NCBI RefSeq assembly: GCF_900182635.1 | Contig: NZ_FXTD01000013.1 | Location: 1 to 64,000 of the forward strand | Direction of reading: 5' to 3' | DNA from: Halorubrum cibi | Lineage (GTDB): Archaea; Halobacteriota; Halobacteria; Halobacteriales; Haloferacaceae | Length of the DNA stretch: 64,000 bases | Part shown: positions 52,953 to 63,528 of the stretch, one piece after another | Numbering within the stretch: position 1 is the stretch's first letter | Layout of the letters: every line of letters begins with the position of its first letter | Made by a program: the position numbers and the translations under genes | Notes under the pieces: model-generated | What the model was told of the DNA's origin: nothing | The model's input: the letters and a program-made list of their open reading frames with translations, nothing else | Databases searched by the model: none

Positions 52953-53858
52953 ATGACGAGAGTCAGAATCATCGGTGCGCCGACCGACTACGGAGCCAAC
53001 CGACGCGGGGTCGACATGGGACCGTCGGCGATCCGCTACGGCGGACTCGCGGACGAACTCGCGAGCGCGGGCGTCGACGTCGTCGACGCGGGGGACCTCA
53101 CCGTTCCCCGCGCCGAGGAGCGGGACCCGGACACCGACGCGCCGGCGGAGGGCGACGCGAAGTTCCTTCACGAGGTCGCCGACGTCTGTCGGCGCCTCGC
53201 GGACGAGACCGAGGAGACGCTCGCGGAGGGTGCGGTCCCGCTGGCGCTCGGCGGCGACCACTCGATCGCAATCGGCTCGCTCGTGGGGGCCGCCCGCGAC
53301 GCCGACGTCGGCGCGGTGTGGTTCGACGCCCATGCCGACCTCAACACCCCGTCGACGACGCCCTCGGGCAACGTCCACGGGATGCCCCTCGCCGCGGCGC
53401 TCGGGATCGGCGAGTTCGCGGACACCGAGTGGGCGAACGCGCGGGGACTCGACCCGGAGAACGTCGCGCTCGTCGGGCTCCGCTCGGTCGACGACGCGGA
53501 GGTCGAGCTGTTGCGCGAGCACGGCTTCACCGCCTACACGATGTCCGACATCGACGAGCGAGGGATCACGGACGTGACGGAGGACGCGCTCGCGGCGGCC
53601 TCGGCCGGCGTCGACGGCGTCCACGTCAGCCTCGACCTCGACTGGCTCGACCCCAAGGAGGCGCCGGGCGTGGGGACGCCGGTCCGCGGCGGCGTCACCT
53701 ACCGGGAAGCCCACAGCGCGATGGAGATCGTCGACGACGCCGACTGCCTCCGGTCGATGGAGCTCGTCGAGGTGAACCCGACGCTCGACCAGCACAACGA
53801 GACGGCCGAGCTCGCGACGGAACTGGCCGCCAGCGCGTTCGGCAAGCGCGTGATCTGA
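52953..53858 (+). CDS. rocF: Arginase
   Basis: 301 residues, full length. Mn-binding motifs: [11 protein letters not shown] near residue 95, [25 protein letters not shown] near 122, and [22 protein letters not shown] near 230. The long substrate loop STTPSGN is the arginase rather than agmatinase pattern. It hydrolyses arginine to ornithine and urea. The ATG at 52953 is preceded by CTTTCAAG about 28 nt upstream; leaderless. Confidence 0.93.
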   Translation: MTRVRIIGAPTDYGANRRGVDMGPSAIRYGGLADELASAGVDVVDAGDLTVPRAEERDPDTDAPAEGDAKFLHEVADVCRRLADETEETLAEGAVPLALGGDHSIAIGSLVGAARDADVGAVWFDAHADLNTPSTTPSGNVHGMPLAAALGIGEFADTEWANARGLDPENVALVGLRSVDDAEVELLREHGFTAYTMSDIDERGITDVTEDALAAASAGVDGVHVSLDLDWLDPKEAPGVGTPVRGGVTYREAHSAMEIVDDADCLRSMELVEVNPTLDQHNETAELATELAASAFGKRVI

Positions 53859-53954
53859 GCGGCGTCGCCGCGACCGTTTCCGACCCTCGAAGCGATCCGG
53901 TCCGCGAACGAGCCGATCCACCACGGTTATGTGAGTGACTCGGTGACGGGTTCC

Positions 53955-55049
53955 ATGGACACGAGCCGTCTCACGGGCGCGCTCGTCATCAGCCTCACCG
54001 GCACGGGGCTGGCGGCGATCGCGGTCCGCGGGTTCGCGACCGGCACGACCGGGATCGCCGACCTCGTCGTCACCGGCCTGACGCTCCTCTTCGGGGTCGC
54101 CTTCGTGGTCACCGGCCCGATAGGGTATCGAACCGACGTCGAGTCGCGGCACCTGCTCCGGATCGCCGGCTGGAACGCCCTCGGCGTCGTCGCGACCTCT
54201 GCGGTCCTGGTGTTGGTGTACTCCTTTCAGGTCGCCGGCGGCGGGAGCGCGGTCGAACCCCTCGTTTCCGGGGCGCTCGTCGTCGCCGTGAGCGCGTTCG
54301 CGCACGTCCTGATCGGCTTCAACGACGTGCGGCGGATCCGTGCCCGGCGGCTCGTGAAACAGCGCCAGAAGGCCGCGGTGATGAACCGGTTCGTCCGTCA
54401 CGACCTGCGACACGCCGCCCAGCTCCTGATCGGCTACGGCGAGCAGCTCTCGGCCGTCGACGACCGCGAGGCGGACTGGACGGAGACGGAGGCCGATCTC
54501 GATCTCGACGTCGACCTCGGCCGGCGGATCTCGGAGATCGGCTCCGACCTCGGCGAAACCCAGTCGAAGATCCGCGTCTTCGACGACGTCCTCGAGCGCG
54601 ACGACGAGCGAACGGCCGTCGACCTCGCCGCGGCGCTCGAGGACCGGCGATCCGGCTGGGAGGAGGAGTACCCGGACGGGAGCCTCGAGACGGACCTCGC
54701 TGAGGGGTGTACCGCGCTGGCGGGCGACCACGTGGACACGGCGCTCGGGGAGCTGATCGACAACGCGTTCGAACACGGCGGGGACCCGCCCGCCGTCACC
54801 GTCACCGGAGAGCGAACCGACGGGACGATTCGGATCGAGATCCTCGACGACGGCGACGGCTTCCCGAACGACGAGACGGCGCTCATCAATGAGGACCGGA
54901 CCGAGACGCAGCTACAGCACAGCAACGGGCTCGGGCTGTGGCTCGCCAAGTGGGTGATCGAACACTACGACGGGAGCCTGTCGATCGGCGACCGGGCCGA
55001 CGGCGACGGCGGGCTCGTCACGGTTCGGCTGCCGGCGGCGGGCGGGTAG
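53955..55049 (+). CDS. Membrane sensor histidine kinase
   Basis: 364 residues. Four hydrophobic helices in the first 125 residues form the sensor. The phosphoacceptor segment is NRFVRHDLRHAAQLLIGYGE, with the His in RHDLRH. ATPase boxes: DNAFEHGGDPP (N), LDDGDGFP (G1), NGLGLWLAKWVIEHYDG (G2). No PAS domain and no adjacent response regulator. The start at 53955 is preferred over 53931: GGTTATG at 53925-53931 lies about 27 nt before it. Confidence 0.85.
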   Translation: MDTSRLTGALVISLTGTGLAAIAVRGFATGTTGIADLVVTGLTLLFGVAFVVTGPIGYRTDVESRHLLRIAGWNALGVVATSAVLVLVYSFQVAGGGSAVEPLVSGALVVAVSAFAHVLIGFNDVRRIRARRLVKQRQKAAVMNRFVRHDLRHAAQLLIGYGEQLSAVDDREADWTETEADLDLDVDLGRRISEIGSDLGETQSKIRVFDDVLERDDERTAVDLAAALEDRRSGWEEEYPDGSLETDLAEGCTALAGDHVDTALGELIDNAFEHGGDPPAVTVTGERTDGTIRIEILDDGDGFPNDETALINEDRTETQLQHSNGLGLWLAKWVIEHYDGSLSIGDRADGDGGLVTVRLPAAGG

Positions 55050-55109
55050 GGCCGACGGCCGCGCCGGCTCCGCGGTCGCGTCGGCCGGGCCGACCGCGCC
55101 GGGTCGCGT

Positions 55110-56447
55110 TCACGCCTCGCGTTCGACCCTCGCCCCGAGGTCGGCCATCGTCTCGAAGAACGTCGGGAAGGAGACGTCGACGTGCTCGCCACCGCGGATC
55201 GTCGTCGTCCCCTCCGCCGCGAGCGCGGCGACCGCGAGCGCCATCACGATCCGGTGGTCCGCCCGGCCGTCGACGGTCGCGCCGCGGAGGTCGCTCTCGG
55301 AGCCGTGGACGGTGAGGGTATCGGGTTCCTCCGTGGTCTCCGCGCCGAGCCGCTCCAGTTCCTCGGCCATCGCGGACACCCGGTCGGTCTCCTTGTAGCG
55401 GACGTGCTCGCAGTTGGTGATCCGCGTGTCGCCGTCGGCGACCGCGCCGAGCGCCGCGATCGTCGGGAGCAGGTCCGGCGTGTCGCCGACGTCGACCTCG
55501 ATGCCGGAGAGCGCGGACCGCTCGACCGCGATGACACCCGCCTCGCGGTCCCACTCGACCGCCGCGCCCATCAGCTCCGCGATCTCGACGATGGCGGCGT
55601 CGCCCTGGGCGCTCGGTCGGGCCCCCTCGATCCGGACGGCACCGTCGGGATCGGCCGCGACCGCGCCCGCGGCGACCAGATACGAGATCGACGAGAAGTC
55701 GCCGGGGACCGCGTATCGTCCGTCCTCGGGGGCGTACGTCTGTCCGCCGGGGACCGAGAACCCCGCCGCGCCGTCGGCGGTCTCGCTGCCGACTGGGTCG
55801 GCGGTCACCCCGAAGTCGGCCAGCAGTTCGAGCGTGATGTCAACGTACGGGGCGGACTTCAGCTCCGTCGTCAGCGACACCTCGACCCCGTCGTCGGTGA
55901 CCGCACCGGCCATGAGCAGGGCGGTGACGTACTGCGAGGAGACGTCGCCGGGGATCGCCACATCGCCGCCCGAGAGCGGCCCGAAGACGACGAGGGGGGC
56001 CTGCCCGTTCCCGCGGGTCGACTCGGCGCGGACGCCGAGTTCGGAGAGGGCGTCGAGGAGCGGTCCCTGCGGGCGCGACCGGAGCGAGGCGTCGCCGGTG
56101 AGGACGGTGCCGCCGTCGCCGAGCGCGGCGGTGCCGGTCACGAGCCGGGTCGTCGTCCCGGAGTTCCCGCAGTCGATGACGTCGTCGGGGACTACCGGGC
56201 GACCGTCGAACCCGTCGACTTCGACGGCGTCGGTCTCCGAATTCCACTCCTCGGGGACCGGATCGACGGAGCCGCCGAACGCGGTCACGGCGCGGGCGGT
56301 CGCGCGCGTGTCCGCGGAGACGAGCGGCGAGGCCACCGTCGCGCCGTCGCTGTATCCGGCCGCGAGCAGCGCGCGGTGGGTGTAGCTCTTCGAGGGCGGC
56401 GCGCGGGCCGTCCCTTCGACCGCGGACCGAGTGACGTGAACGTCCAT
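55110..56447 (-). CDS. aroA: 3-phosphoshikimate 1-carboxyvinyltransferase
   Basis: 445 residues, EPSP synthase. [15 protein letters not shown] near residue 17 (substrate Lys), [12 protein letters not shown] near 92, [14 protein letters not shown] near 245, and [16 protein letters not shown] near 345 are the family motifs. It transfers the enolpyruvyl group to shikimate-3-phosphate for aromatic amino acids. Divergent from the membrane protein at 56570. Confidence 0.95.
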   Translation of the reverse strand: MDVHVTRSAVEGTARAPPSKSYTHRALLAAGYSDGATVASPLVSADTRATARAVTAFGGSVDPVPEEWNSETDAVEVDGFDGRPVVPDDVIDCGNSGTTTRLVTGTAALGDGGTVLTGDASLRSRPQGPLLDALSELGVRAESTRGNGQAPLVVFGPLSGGDVAIPGDVSSQYVTALLMAGAVTDDGVEVSLTTELKSAPYVDITLELLADFGVTADPVGSETADGAAGFSVPGGQTYAPEDGRYAVPGDFSSISYLVAAGAVAADPDGAVRIEGARPSAQGDAAIVEIAELMGAAVEWDREAGVIAVERSALSGIEVDVGDTPDLLPTIAALGAVADGDTRITNCEHVRYKETDRVSAMAEELERLGAETTEEPDTLTVHGSESDLRGATVDGRADHRIVMALAVAALAAEGTTTIRGGEHVDVSFPTFFETMADLGARVEREA

Positions 56448-56569
56448 ACCGCCCCATGTCGCGCGCGTCGGTAAGTGAATACCGAATGCGACGTGCTCAC
56501 ACCCGAGTCGAGACGCGCTCGCACGGCACCTGCGAGCCGCTTATTTCCCTCGCGGTCGTACGCGCCGAC

Positions 56570-57628
56570 GTGTTCGTCGGCCACGCGCTGCTCGCGTTCG
56601 CCCTCGCGGCCCTCCTCGCGGACCGGCTGGGCTGGCCCGCGGAGCGCGCGCTGGCGCTCGGCGCGGTCGCCGGGGCGTTCGCCGCGCTCCCCGACGTCGA
56701 CATGGCGTACGCGGCGGTCGCCATCGACTTCGGACGCCTCACCGCGGAGTCGCTGACGCGACCGAGCACGCTCTGGGACGCCACTCGCGAGGTCCACCGC
56801 GCCGTGACCCACTCGCTCGTCGTGTCGGTGCTCGCCGGGGGCGCGTTCGGCCTCTGGGCGGTCGCGTGGGACCGCCGACCCGTCGCGCGGACGGTCGGCT
56901 CCCTCCTCGCCGTCGGCGTCCTGGCCGCGCTCGTCTGGGTCGGGTCGTCCCTGAACGGCACGCTCGGGCTGGTCGTCCTCGGGACCTTCGCGGTCGGCGG
57001 GCTCGCCGTCGCGACGCTCGCTCGGTTGCGGACCGACCTCTCCGGGCGGGCCGTCGCCGCCGCGGCCGTCCTCGGGCTGTGCTCGCACCCGTGGGGCGAC
57101 CTCGTCACCGGCGAGCCCCCGACCCTCTTTTATCCCCTGGACGTCCGCGTCCTCGACGGTCGAGTGCTGCTCCACGGCGATCCGACGGTCCACCTCCTCG
57201 GCGCGTTCGCGCTCGAGCTGGCCGTCGTCTGGCTCGCGGCGGTCGCGGTCGCGACCGTGACCGGTCGGTCGTGGCGAGACGCGATCGACCCGCGTGCCGC
57301 TGCCGGGCTCGCCTACGGCGTCGCCGCCGTACTCATGGTGCCGCCGACGCTCGAGGTGTCGTACCACTTCGTGTTCTCGATCCTCGCGGTCGGCATCGTC
57401 TGCGGCGGGATGTCGCTGACGCCCGGATCCGAGTCGATCCCGCGTCCGATCGGCCTCTCGCGGCTGGACGCGTCCCGCCGCAGACCCGCCGGCCCGCCGT
57501 CGGCGTTCGGAGGGGCCTTCTCGGCGCTTGCCGGGATCACGGCCGCGCTGGCGGGGTACGCGGCGGTGTACCTCGCGGACGAGGCGTTCTCGTTCTCGGC
57601 GGCGTTGTTCGGGATCCTCCCCGTCTGA
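56570..57628 (+). CDS. Membrane metal-dependent hydrolase, YdjM-like
   Basis: 352 residues. HALLAFALAA at the N-terminus and DVDMAYAAV, HRAVTHSLV and CSHPWGDLVT further on are the spaced His/Asp residues of the LexA-regulated YdjM family, in a background of about eight membrane helices. The GTG start at 56570 places the first residues at MFVGHALLAF, typical of the family, and lies about 27 nt after CTTATTT; an in-frame ATG at 56456 would make a charged, non-membrane extension. Confidence 0.8.
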   Translation: MFVGHALLAFALAALLADRLGWPAERALALGAVAGAFAALPDVDMAYAAVAIDFGRLTAESLTRPSTLWDATREVHRAVTHSLVVSVLAGGAFGLWAVAWDRRPVARTVGSLLAVGVLAALVWVGSSLNGTLGLVVLGTFAVGGLAVATLARLRTDLSGRAVAAAAVLGLCSHPWGDLVTGEPPTLFYPLDVRVLDGRVLLHGDPTVHLLGAFALELAVVWLAAVAVATVTGRSWRDAIDPRAAAGLAYGVAAVLMVPPTLEVSYHFVFSILAVGIVCGGMSLTPGSESIPRPIGLSRLDASRRRPAGPPSAFGGAFSALAGITAALAGYAAVYLADEAFSFSAALFGILPV

Positions 57629-57661
57629 GGCCGACGGTCGCCGCGCTCGCGTCGGTCTCCG

Positions 57662-58714
57662 TCAGATCTCCGGCGGCTCGTCACGGCCGATGACGATCAC
57701 CTGTCCCTCGACGTCCTCCAGCGCCGCGACCCGGCCGCCGATCTCGACGGGACCGTCGTCGGTCTCGACGACGAGCGAGGCGACCTCCTCCGTGTCCTCG
57801 AAGGCGACGTCGACCACTCGGCCTCGCACCGTGACGGCCCTCCCCGTCTCGATGTCGCGACCCTCGACGGTCGCGTAGAAGTCGTCGCCGTCGAACTCCC
57901 GGACGTCCTTGACCGCCCGTCGGATCGAGGCGTATCGACGCGGGAAGGGCCGCGCCTTCCCGTCGGCCGCGAGCGTCTCCGCGGTCGTCCACAGCACCGT
58001 CCCGAAGAACCCCGAGACGAGGAAGCCGAGCGCGGAGCGGTTGAAGATGACGCCGTATCGCTCGCGGTCGTCGCGGAGGGCGTCCTGGGTCGCGTACACG
58101 GAGTACTCCCCGTCGCCGACCGCGAGGACCGGCGTGGTGATCCCTCTTCGTGCGCGCGCGATAGTCGCGACCTCGAGGTAGTCGAACTCCTCGGGGTCCG
58201 GCGCGCGGGAGGCCGGCGTCACGAGGAGCTCGACGCTCACGCCGTTTTCGACCTTCCGTTCGAGTTCCTCGCGGAACCGACGGAGGAGGTCGGGCGTGAG
58301 CGAGACGGCGAGCTCGTACTCCGCGCCGCGTATCACCTCCTCGAGGTAGCGCAGGATCGTCGACCGAGACTTCACGAGCGACACCGCCTCGGTCTCTCGG
58401 GTCGGCGCGGTGTAGCGCGCCTCGAGTTCGTCGACCATCTCCGTGAACGACGAGCGGAGCTCGTCGAACGCGTCGTCCGGATCGACCGCCACGATCTTCA
58501 TCGGGCGCGACTCGCGAAGCTCGACGAGTCCGCGGTCCGCGAGGCTCCGTACCGTGTCGTACACTCGCGGCTGCGGGATGTCGGTCCGGTCGGCGATGTC
58601 GCTCGCCGTCAACTCGCCGTGTTCCAACACCGCGAGGTACGCGTCGATCTCGTACTCTCCCAGGTTGAACCGGTCCCCGACGTGATCGAGCGTCGTCCGG
58701 AGATCGTCTGCCAT
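57662..58714 (-). CDS. trmB: TrmB-family transcriptional regulator
   Basis: 350 residues. N-terminal winged helix ([46 protein letters not shown], residues about 20-65), a coiled linker near 75-100, and the TrmB sugar-binding/effector C-terminal half ([41 protein letters not shown]). In Halobacterium, TrmB controls glycolysis/gluconeogenesis genes according to sugar. A candidate TrmB site lies in its own promoter. AGCTATAC at 58738-58745 is 27 nt before the ATG. Confidence 0.93.
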   Translation of the reverse strand: MADDLRTTLDHVGDRFNLGEYEIDAYLAVLEHGELTASDIADRTDIPQPRVYDTVRSLADRGLVELRESRPMKIVAVDPDDAFDELRSSFTEMVDELEARYTAPTRETEAVSLVKSRSTILRYLEEVIRGAEYELAVSLTPDLLRRFREELERKVENGVSVELLVTPASRAPDPEEFDYLEVATIARARRGITTPVLAVGDGEYSVYATQDALRDDRERYGVIFNRSALGFLVSGFFGTVLWTTAETLAADGKARPFPRRYASIRRAVKDVREFDGDDFYATVEGRDIETGRAVTVRGRVVDVAFEDTEEVASLVVETDDGPVEIGGRVAALEDVEGQVIVIGRDEPPEI

Positions 58715-58737
58715 GGTCGGTCCGACGGTCGCCTCAG

Positions 58738-58764
58738 GTATAGCTTTTTACTATGAGCTGAGTT
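58738..58764 (-). promoter_or_regulatory. trmB promoter with candidate TrmB operator
   Basis: TATA box AGCTATAC (minus strand) at 58738-58745. The plus strand at 58749-58764 reads TACT, seven bases, then GAGTT, one mismatch from the TACT-N7/8-GAGTA site described for haloarchaeal TrmB. It overlaps the BRE side of the TATA box. Confidence 0.55.
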
Positions 58765-58812
58765 GTACGTGATTCTGGAGACGGATACGTCGCCGACCGT
58801 GTCGACGTCGAC

Positions 58813-59619
58813 TCACATGTACATCCGGTCGTAGGTGCCCTCCGGCTCGCGCTCCTCGATCCGCTCGGCGAGATCCTCGTAGTGGCGGCGGATCTCGGCC
58901 GCGAACGTCTCGAGAGGACCCGCATCGACGTCGAGTTCGTACAGGTCCGTCGCCGTCTCGACGAGCCTGACCGCCGCCTCCACGTCGGGGGCCTGCGCGT
59001 GGACGGGGGTGACGAACAGTCCGACGCCGAGCGGGGAGTCCATGCCGCGTTCGAGCAGCGCGGCGTTCACGCCGTCGAGGAATCCGGACTCCATCGGCGG
59101 GACGTCAGCGCCCTCGAGTCGACTCTCGAGGTAGTCGTCGGTCGCGATGTAGAACGTCCGGTGGGCGTCGGGACCGTGCGGGATCGGAACGCCCGAGAGG
59201 ACGGCGACCTCGTCGACGTCGTTCGCGGCCGTCCACTCGAGGACCGACTTCGCGAGCGATTCGCCGAGGACCGAGGGAACGAACTGCTCGGCGACGAGCA
59301 CCGTCACGTCCACGTCGTCAGCGGAGTACAGTCGAGTCGGGTGGCGCGGGCGACCCTTCTGGAACGGCGTGATCGAGGGGAGGCCCTCGGCGCTGACGTG
59401 GCCTCTGACCTCCAAATCGAGGTGTTCGATCAGGTAATCGACGGCGGTGAGTCCCGCGAGACCGTACGAAGAGAAGCCCGCGATGAGCGTCTCGCTGGGC
59501 GTCGACTCGTGGGTGACGTTGAACGTCGGGCGAGGGTCGAAGGTCTCGTGGCTCGGGGCGGACGAGCCGCGGTCGAGCGGGGTGTCGGCGTCGTCGTCGC
59601 GGTCGAGCGGATCGGACAT
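58813..59619 (-). CDS. PAC2-family protein (proteasome-assembly-chaperone-like)
   Basis: 268 residues. The PAC2 fold pattern is visible: TLIAGFSSYGLAGLTAVDYLIEHL near residue 45, VRGHVSAEGLPSITPFQKGRPRHPTRLY near 75, VAVLSGVPIPHG near 140, and GVGLFVTPVHAQAPDVEAAVRLVE near 195. Archaeal members bind proteasomes or have unknown roles. The ATG at 59619 is used; a longer frame to 59745 overlaps the mscS start and contains no conserved residues. Confidence 0.83.
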   Translation of the reverse strand: MSDPLDRDDDADTPLDRGSSAPSHETFDPRPTFNVTHESTPSETLIAGFSSYGLAGLTAVDYLIEHLDLEVRGHVSAEGLPSITPFQKGRPRHPTRLYSADDVDVTVLVAEQFVPSVLGESLAKSVLEWTAANDVDEVAVLSGVPIPHGPDAHRTFYIATDDYLESRLEGADVPPMESGFLDGVNAALLERGMDSPLGVGLFVTPVHAQAPDVEAAVRLVETATDLYELDVDAGPLETFAAEIRRHYEDLAERIEEREPEGTYDRMYM

Positions 59620-59738
59620 ACGTCCGGCTTCGACCGGACGGGTGTTATCGTTTCCCATGAGACGCCCGTGTTCGGGGCGAGTGCCGGTACCCGCCTCCCG
59701 GAGGAAACGCTTTTTCACGTGGACGACGCGGTGGAGGT

Positions 59739-60776
59739 ATGGCACAACCGGCGGGTACCGCCCCGATCGTCGAGTGGTCCTCGTGGCTCGCCGCGATTCC
59801 AGGCGTGCGGCTGCTCGTCGTCGTCCTTTCGGTCGTCGCCGGCGCGCTGTTGGCGCGGGTGATCGTCCGGATCATCGGCCGACCGGTGGCGCGGCGGTTC
59901 TCTCGACAGAGCGTCGCACAGACCGTGGTTCGGGGCGTTCGCGCCGGGACGGTCACGGCCGCGTTCCTCACCGGACTCTGGGTGGTCGGGTTCCAGTTCA
60001 CCGACCTCCTGATCGGGACCGCCGTCCTCTCGGCGGTGGTGGGTATCATCCTCGCGCCGCTCGTCGGAAACTTCATCAACGGCGTGTTCGTGCTCGCCGA
60101 CCAGCCGTTCGAGATCGGCGACATGATCGAGTTAGACGACGGGACGCAGGGGTTCGTCGAGGACATCACCATCCGCTACACGAAGATATTCACGATAGAC
60201 AACACGTTCAGGGTCGTTCCGAACGGCGCGATGCGCGAGCGCGACGTGACCAACTACTCCGCGGAGGACGAGCGGATCCGGCGGAGCATCGACGTGCTCG
60301 TCACCTACGAGTGCGACGTGACGGAGGCCCGGCGGCTCATCGAGCGCGCCGCCCGCGACTGCGAGGCGGTCATCGACGGCGGCCCGGACATCCGGATCGG
60401 AGTGGCCCGCTACACCGCCAGCCCGGACTGCCGGATCCACGAGTTCGGCGACGACGGCGTGTTGTTGCGGCTCCGCTACTGGGTCAAAAAGCCGTACAAG
60501 CTCGGGAAGGTCCAGTCGGACGTGAACATCCGGATCCGGGAACGCCTCGCGGACACGGGCATCGAGATGGCGTACCCCCACCGCCACCTCGTCTTCGACG
60601 ACACCTCGGGCGTCGCCGAGGTCGGCGTCCGCGAAACGGCCGCCGAGGACGACGCAGCCGGCGATTCCGACGCGGTTGCCGAGAGCGACGCAGGTTCCGG
60701 GACCGACGCGGCTGCCGAGTCGGGATCCGACTCGACCGACAAATCCGAACCGACCGACGAGAGCGAACGCCCGTGA
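59739..60776 (+). CDS. Mechanosensitive ion channel, MscS family
   Basis: 345 residues. Three or four membrane helices; the pore helix is GTAVLSAVVGIILAPLVGNFINGVFVLADQPFEIGD near residue 95-130, followed by the MscS beta domain (VEDITIRYTKIFTIDNTFRVVPNGAMRERDVTNYS). Opens on membrane tension to release solutes at osmotic downshock. The C-terminal 50 residues are a charged disordered tail. Confidence 0.93.
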   Translation: MAQPAGTAPIVEWSSWLAAIPGVRLLVVVLSVVAGALLARVIVRIIGRPVARRFSRQSVAQTVVRGVRAGTVTAAFLTGLWVVGFQFTDLLIGTAVLSAVVGIILAPLVGNFINGVFVLADQPFEIGDMIELDDGTQGFVEDITIRYTKIFTIDNTFRVVPNGAMRERDVTNYSAEDERIRRSIDVLVTYECDVTEARRLIERAARDCEAVIDGGPDIRIGVARYTASPDCRIHEFGDDGVLLRLRYWVKKPYKLGKVQSDVNIRIRERLADTGIEMAYPHRHLVFDDTSGVAEVGVRETAAEDDAAGDSDAVAESDAGSGTDAAAESGSDSTDKSEPTDESERP

Positions 60777-60843
60777 GACGTCCCGTCAGGCTTCGAGTTC
60801 CGCGATCGGAAGCCTGATACGTCGACTGAGCGGTTATGGGACA

Positions 60844-62406
60844 GTGACTGACGAGCCCTCCACCCCGTCCGGAGACGTCCCTGACGACGACTCGTCGGCG
60901 GACTCGATCACCGAGGGGAGCCTCCTCCGGCCGCTGTTCCGGCTCGCCTGGCCCATCGTCGTCATCCAGCTGCTCCAGGTGACGTACAACGTCGTCGACA
61001 CGCTGTACCTCGGCCGGCTCTCGGCGGAGGCGGTCGGCGCGATCAGCCTCGCGTTCCCGCTGATCTTCCTGCTCATCGCGGTCGCGGGCGGGTTCACCAC
61101 CGCGGGCGCGATCCTCGTCGCGCAGTACACGGGCGCGAAGGGCGACGAGTCGGCGGGGCTCGTCGCCGGGCAGACGATCCTCACGGTGGCGGTCCTCTCC
61201 GTCTTCATCGGCGTCGGCGGCTACTTCTACACCCGCCCGGCGCTGGCGCTGCTGCCGAGCGACCCCGAGACCGCGGCGACGGTGATCCCGCTCGCGGCCG
61301 ACTACATGGAGGTGATATTCCTCGGGATCCCGCTCATGTTCGGCTTCTTCGTCTTCTCGGCGCTGATGCGGGGGTACGGCGACACCCGGACCCCGATGGC
61401 GGTGATGTTCGTCTCCGTGCTGTTGAACGTCCTCCTCGATCCGTTCCTGATCTTTGGATTCGCCGACAACCCGCTCTTCGGCTGGCTCGCGTCGCTGCCG
61501 GGGATCGCGGCGCTCGAGCCGATCGGACTCGATCCCGTCGCGCTCGAGGCGTCGCTGCTCGCGGCGACCGGGTTCGTCGGGTACGGCGTCAAAGGGGCCG
61601 CGCTGGCGACGATCGCCGCTCGGGGAGTCGCCACCGGGATCGGGGTCTGGGCGCTGTTCGCGACCGATCTCGGCCCCGACGTGGGGATCGCGGACCTGCG
61701 GCCGGATCTCGGGGTCATCGAGGACGTCTTCCGGCTCGGCTTGCCCTCCAGCGTCGAGCAGACGACGAGCGCGCTGGCGATGATCACGCTCACCGCGATG
61801 GTGGTCACCTTCTCGCCGCCCGTCGTCGCCGCCTACGGGCTCGGGAATCGCCTCATCTCGCTGGTGTTCCTCCCGGCTATGGGGCTCGGCCGCGCCATCG
61901 ACACGATGGTCGGACAGAACCTCGGCGCGGACCGCGCCGACCGCGCGGGCCGCGCCGTGCGGGTCGCCGCGACGACCGGGGCCGGCGTGATGTTCCTCGT
62001 CGCCGTGGTCGCGGTGGCGTTCACCGAGCCGATCGTCTCCGTCTTCCTCGGCGACGTGCCCGACGCGCCGGCGACCGTCTCGAACGCCGTCGAGTACGTC
62101 CGGATCCGGTCCGTGGAGTTCGCCTTCATCGGCGTCTCGCAGGTGATCCTCGGGGCGTTCCGCGGAGCGGGGAACACGAAGACCGCGATGGTGATCTCGG
62201 TGCTCACCCTCTGGGTCGGCCGCGTCGCCAGCGTGGGCTACCTCGTGTTCGTCGCGGGCTGGGGCGCCACCGGCGTCTGGGTCGGAATGGCGCTCGGAAA
62301 CGTGCTCGGCGCAGTCGTCGGGGTCGCGTGGTTCTCCCGCGGCACGTGGGCGAACCGATACATCGAGGAGCCCGCGCCCGACATCGACCCGGTCGGCGAG
62401 GATTGA
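60844..62406 (+). CDS. MATE-family multidrug/toxin exporter
   Basis: 520 residues with 12 membrane helices in two homologous halves. PLFRLAWPIVVIQLLQVTYNVVDTLYLGRL near residue 30 and the second-half repeat LGLPSSVEQTTSALAMITLT near 300 are MATE patterns. Starts at GTG 60844 with GATACG about 28 nt upstream; an upstream open frame is Arg/Pro-rich and not conserved. Na+- or H+-coupled export; substrate unknown. Confidence 0.92.
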   Translation: MTDEPSTPSGDVPDDDSSADSITEGSLLRPLFRLAWPIVVIQLLQVTYNVVDTLYLGRLSAEAVGAISLAFPLIFLLIAVAGGFTTAGAILVAQYTGAKGDESAGLVAGQTILTVAVLSVFIGVGGYFYTRPALALLPSDPETAATVIPLAADYMEVIFLGIPLMFGFFVFSALMRGYGDTRTPMAVMFVSVLLNVLLDPFLIFGFADNPLFGWLASLPGIAALEPIGLDPVALEASLLAATGFVGYGVKGAALATIAARGVATGIGVWALFATDLGPDVGIADLRPDLGVIEDVFRLGLPSSVEQTTSALAMITLTAMVVTFSPPVVAAYGLGNRLISLVFLPAMGLGRAIDTMVGQNLGADRADRAGRAVRVAATTGAGVMFLVAVVAVAFTEPIVSVFLGDVPDAPATVSNAVEYVRIRSVEFAFIGVSQVILGAFRGAGNTKTAMVISVLTLWVGRVASVGYLVFVAGWGATGVWVGMALGNVLGAVVGVAWFSRGTWANRYIEEPAPDIDPVGED

Positions 62407-62438
62407 GCGTCCCGGCCGATCTCGGATCTCCCGGACGC

Positions 62439-62666
62439 TCAGTGCCGGAACACGTGTATCGCGTCGTCGTCGCGCACGAGACAGAAGCGCACCCCGTCGT
62501 TCTCGGGGAACCGCGTCGCGAGTCGACGGGTCGTGAACAGCCGGTCGAACGGCTCCTCGCAGGCCGGACACGCCACGTCCTTCCGGCTCTCCCAGAGGCT
62601 CGTGTCGCCGGTGTCGCGGAGCTGTTTCAGCGCGTGTCGATGCTCGTGGACGTCGAAGCCGGACAT
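62439..62666 (-). CDS. Small zinc-finger-like haloarchaeal protein
   Basis: 75 residues. One CPAC motif near residue 33 and a later Cys (FCLV) could bind metal with His residues (HEHRHALKQ, HVFRH). Known haloarchaeal homologues of this size are conserved and of unknown function; some are named for proximity to archaellum genes, but none is nearby here. Confidence 0.7.
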   Translation of the reverse strand: MSGFDVHEHRHALKQLRDTGDTSLWESRKDVACPACEEPFDRLFTTRRLATRFPENDGVRFCLVRDDDAIHVFRH

Positions 62667-62736
62667 GGTCAGTGATTCGGATCCGAGGATTTGAACGTAC
62701 CCCCGGCGGTATCAGACGTGAGAGGAGGTCGGTTCG

Positions 62737-63528
62737 TTACGATCCGGTCTCGTCGATCCGATCGCGGGCGCGGTCGAGGGACGCGTCGTCTCCCGTGCGG
62801 ACGTAGTCGCCGAGGGCGTTCGCCGCCTCGACGAGGGCGTCGGCGGTCCCCGGTTCGACGTCGCCGCCGAGCGCCTCGACGCGTTTCGTCCGGTCGCGGA
62901 GGCGTTCGAGGACGTCGCGTGCCGGCGCGGCGCGCGCCGTCGGATCGTCGTCGGCGTCGGGGACAGTCACCGACCGCTCGTCGTCGTCCGAGCCGTCGCG
63001 CGCCAGTTCCTCGAGGAACGTCGAGAGGTCCTCGCGGTACTCGTCGACGGCGCGGGCGGCGGCCATCCCTCGAGCCTCGCGGACGGTCTCGGGAACGGCT
63101 GTCGTCGCCGGCCGGTCGCCCTCCGCCGCGCCGGCGAGCAGCGCGAGGAGGTACTCCCGGTCCGCGTCCGTCGGGTCACGGAGGCGGTCGTGGACGTCGA
63201 CCGCCTCGAGCAGTTCGCGCGCCGCGACGTACGTCGAGTCCAGTCGGCGGAACTCGCCGCCGCGGACGAACCCCCGCTTGCGGAGGTACTCGCGGAGATC
63301 GCGTTTCAGGTCGTCGACGCCCTCCGCCGGGAGCGTCCCGCGCGCCTCGCCGAACCGGGTTCGGTGGGCGCTCAACTCGAGGGTGGCGGGCGCGTCGGTG
63401 TGGAGCGCGCGGTCCGCGGTTCCGACGCTCTTGAGGCTCCCGCAGTCGGGACACTCGACGCTGCCGGTCTCGTAGTACGACCAGCGGCTCCCGCACTCGC
63501 GACACTCCCGTTCGCCGCGGACCTTCAT
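62737..63528 (-). CDS. Zinc-ribbon haloarchaeal protein of unknown function
   Basis: 263 residues. An N-terminal zinc ribbon CRECG / CPDCG (residues about 9-31) resembles TFIIB-type ribbons. The rest is helical and acidic, with an ELLEAVDVHDRLRDPT-type segment, and no catalytic motif. It might bind nucleic acid or another protein through the ribbon. Confidence 0.75.
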   Translation of the reverse strand: MKVRGERECRECGSRWSYYETGSVECPDCGSLKSVGTADRALHTDAPATLELSAHRTRFGEARGTLPAEGVDDLKRDLREYLRKRGFVRGGEFRRLDSTYVAARELLEAVDVHDRLRDPTDADREYLLALLAGAAEGDRPATTAVPETVREARGMAAARAVDEYREDLSTFLEELARDGSDDDERSVTVPDADDDPTARAAPARDVLERLRDRTKRVEALGGDVEPGTADALVEAANALGDYVRTGDDASLDRARDRIDETGS

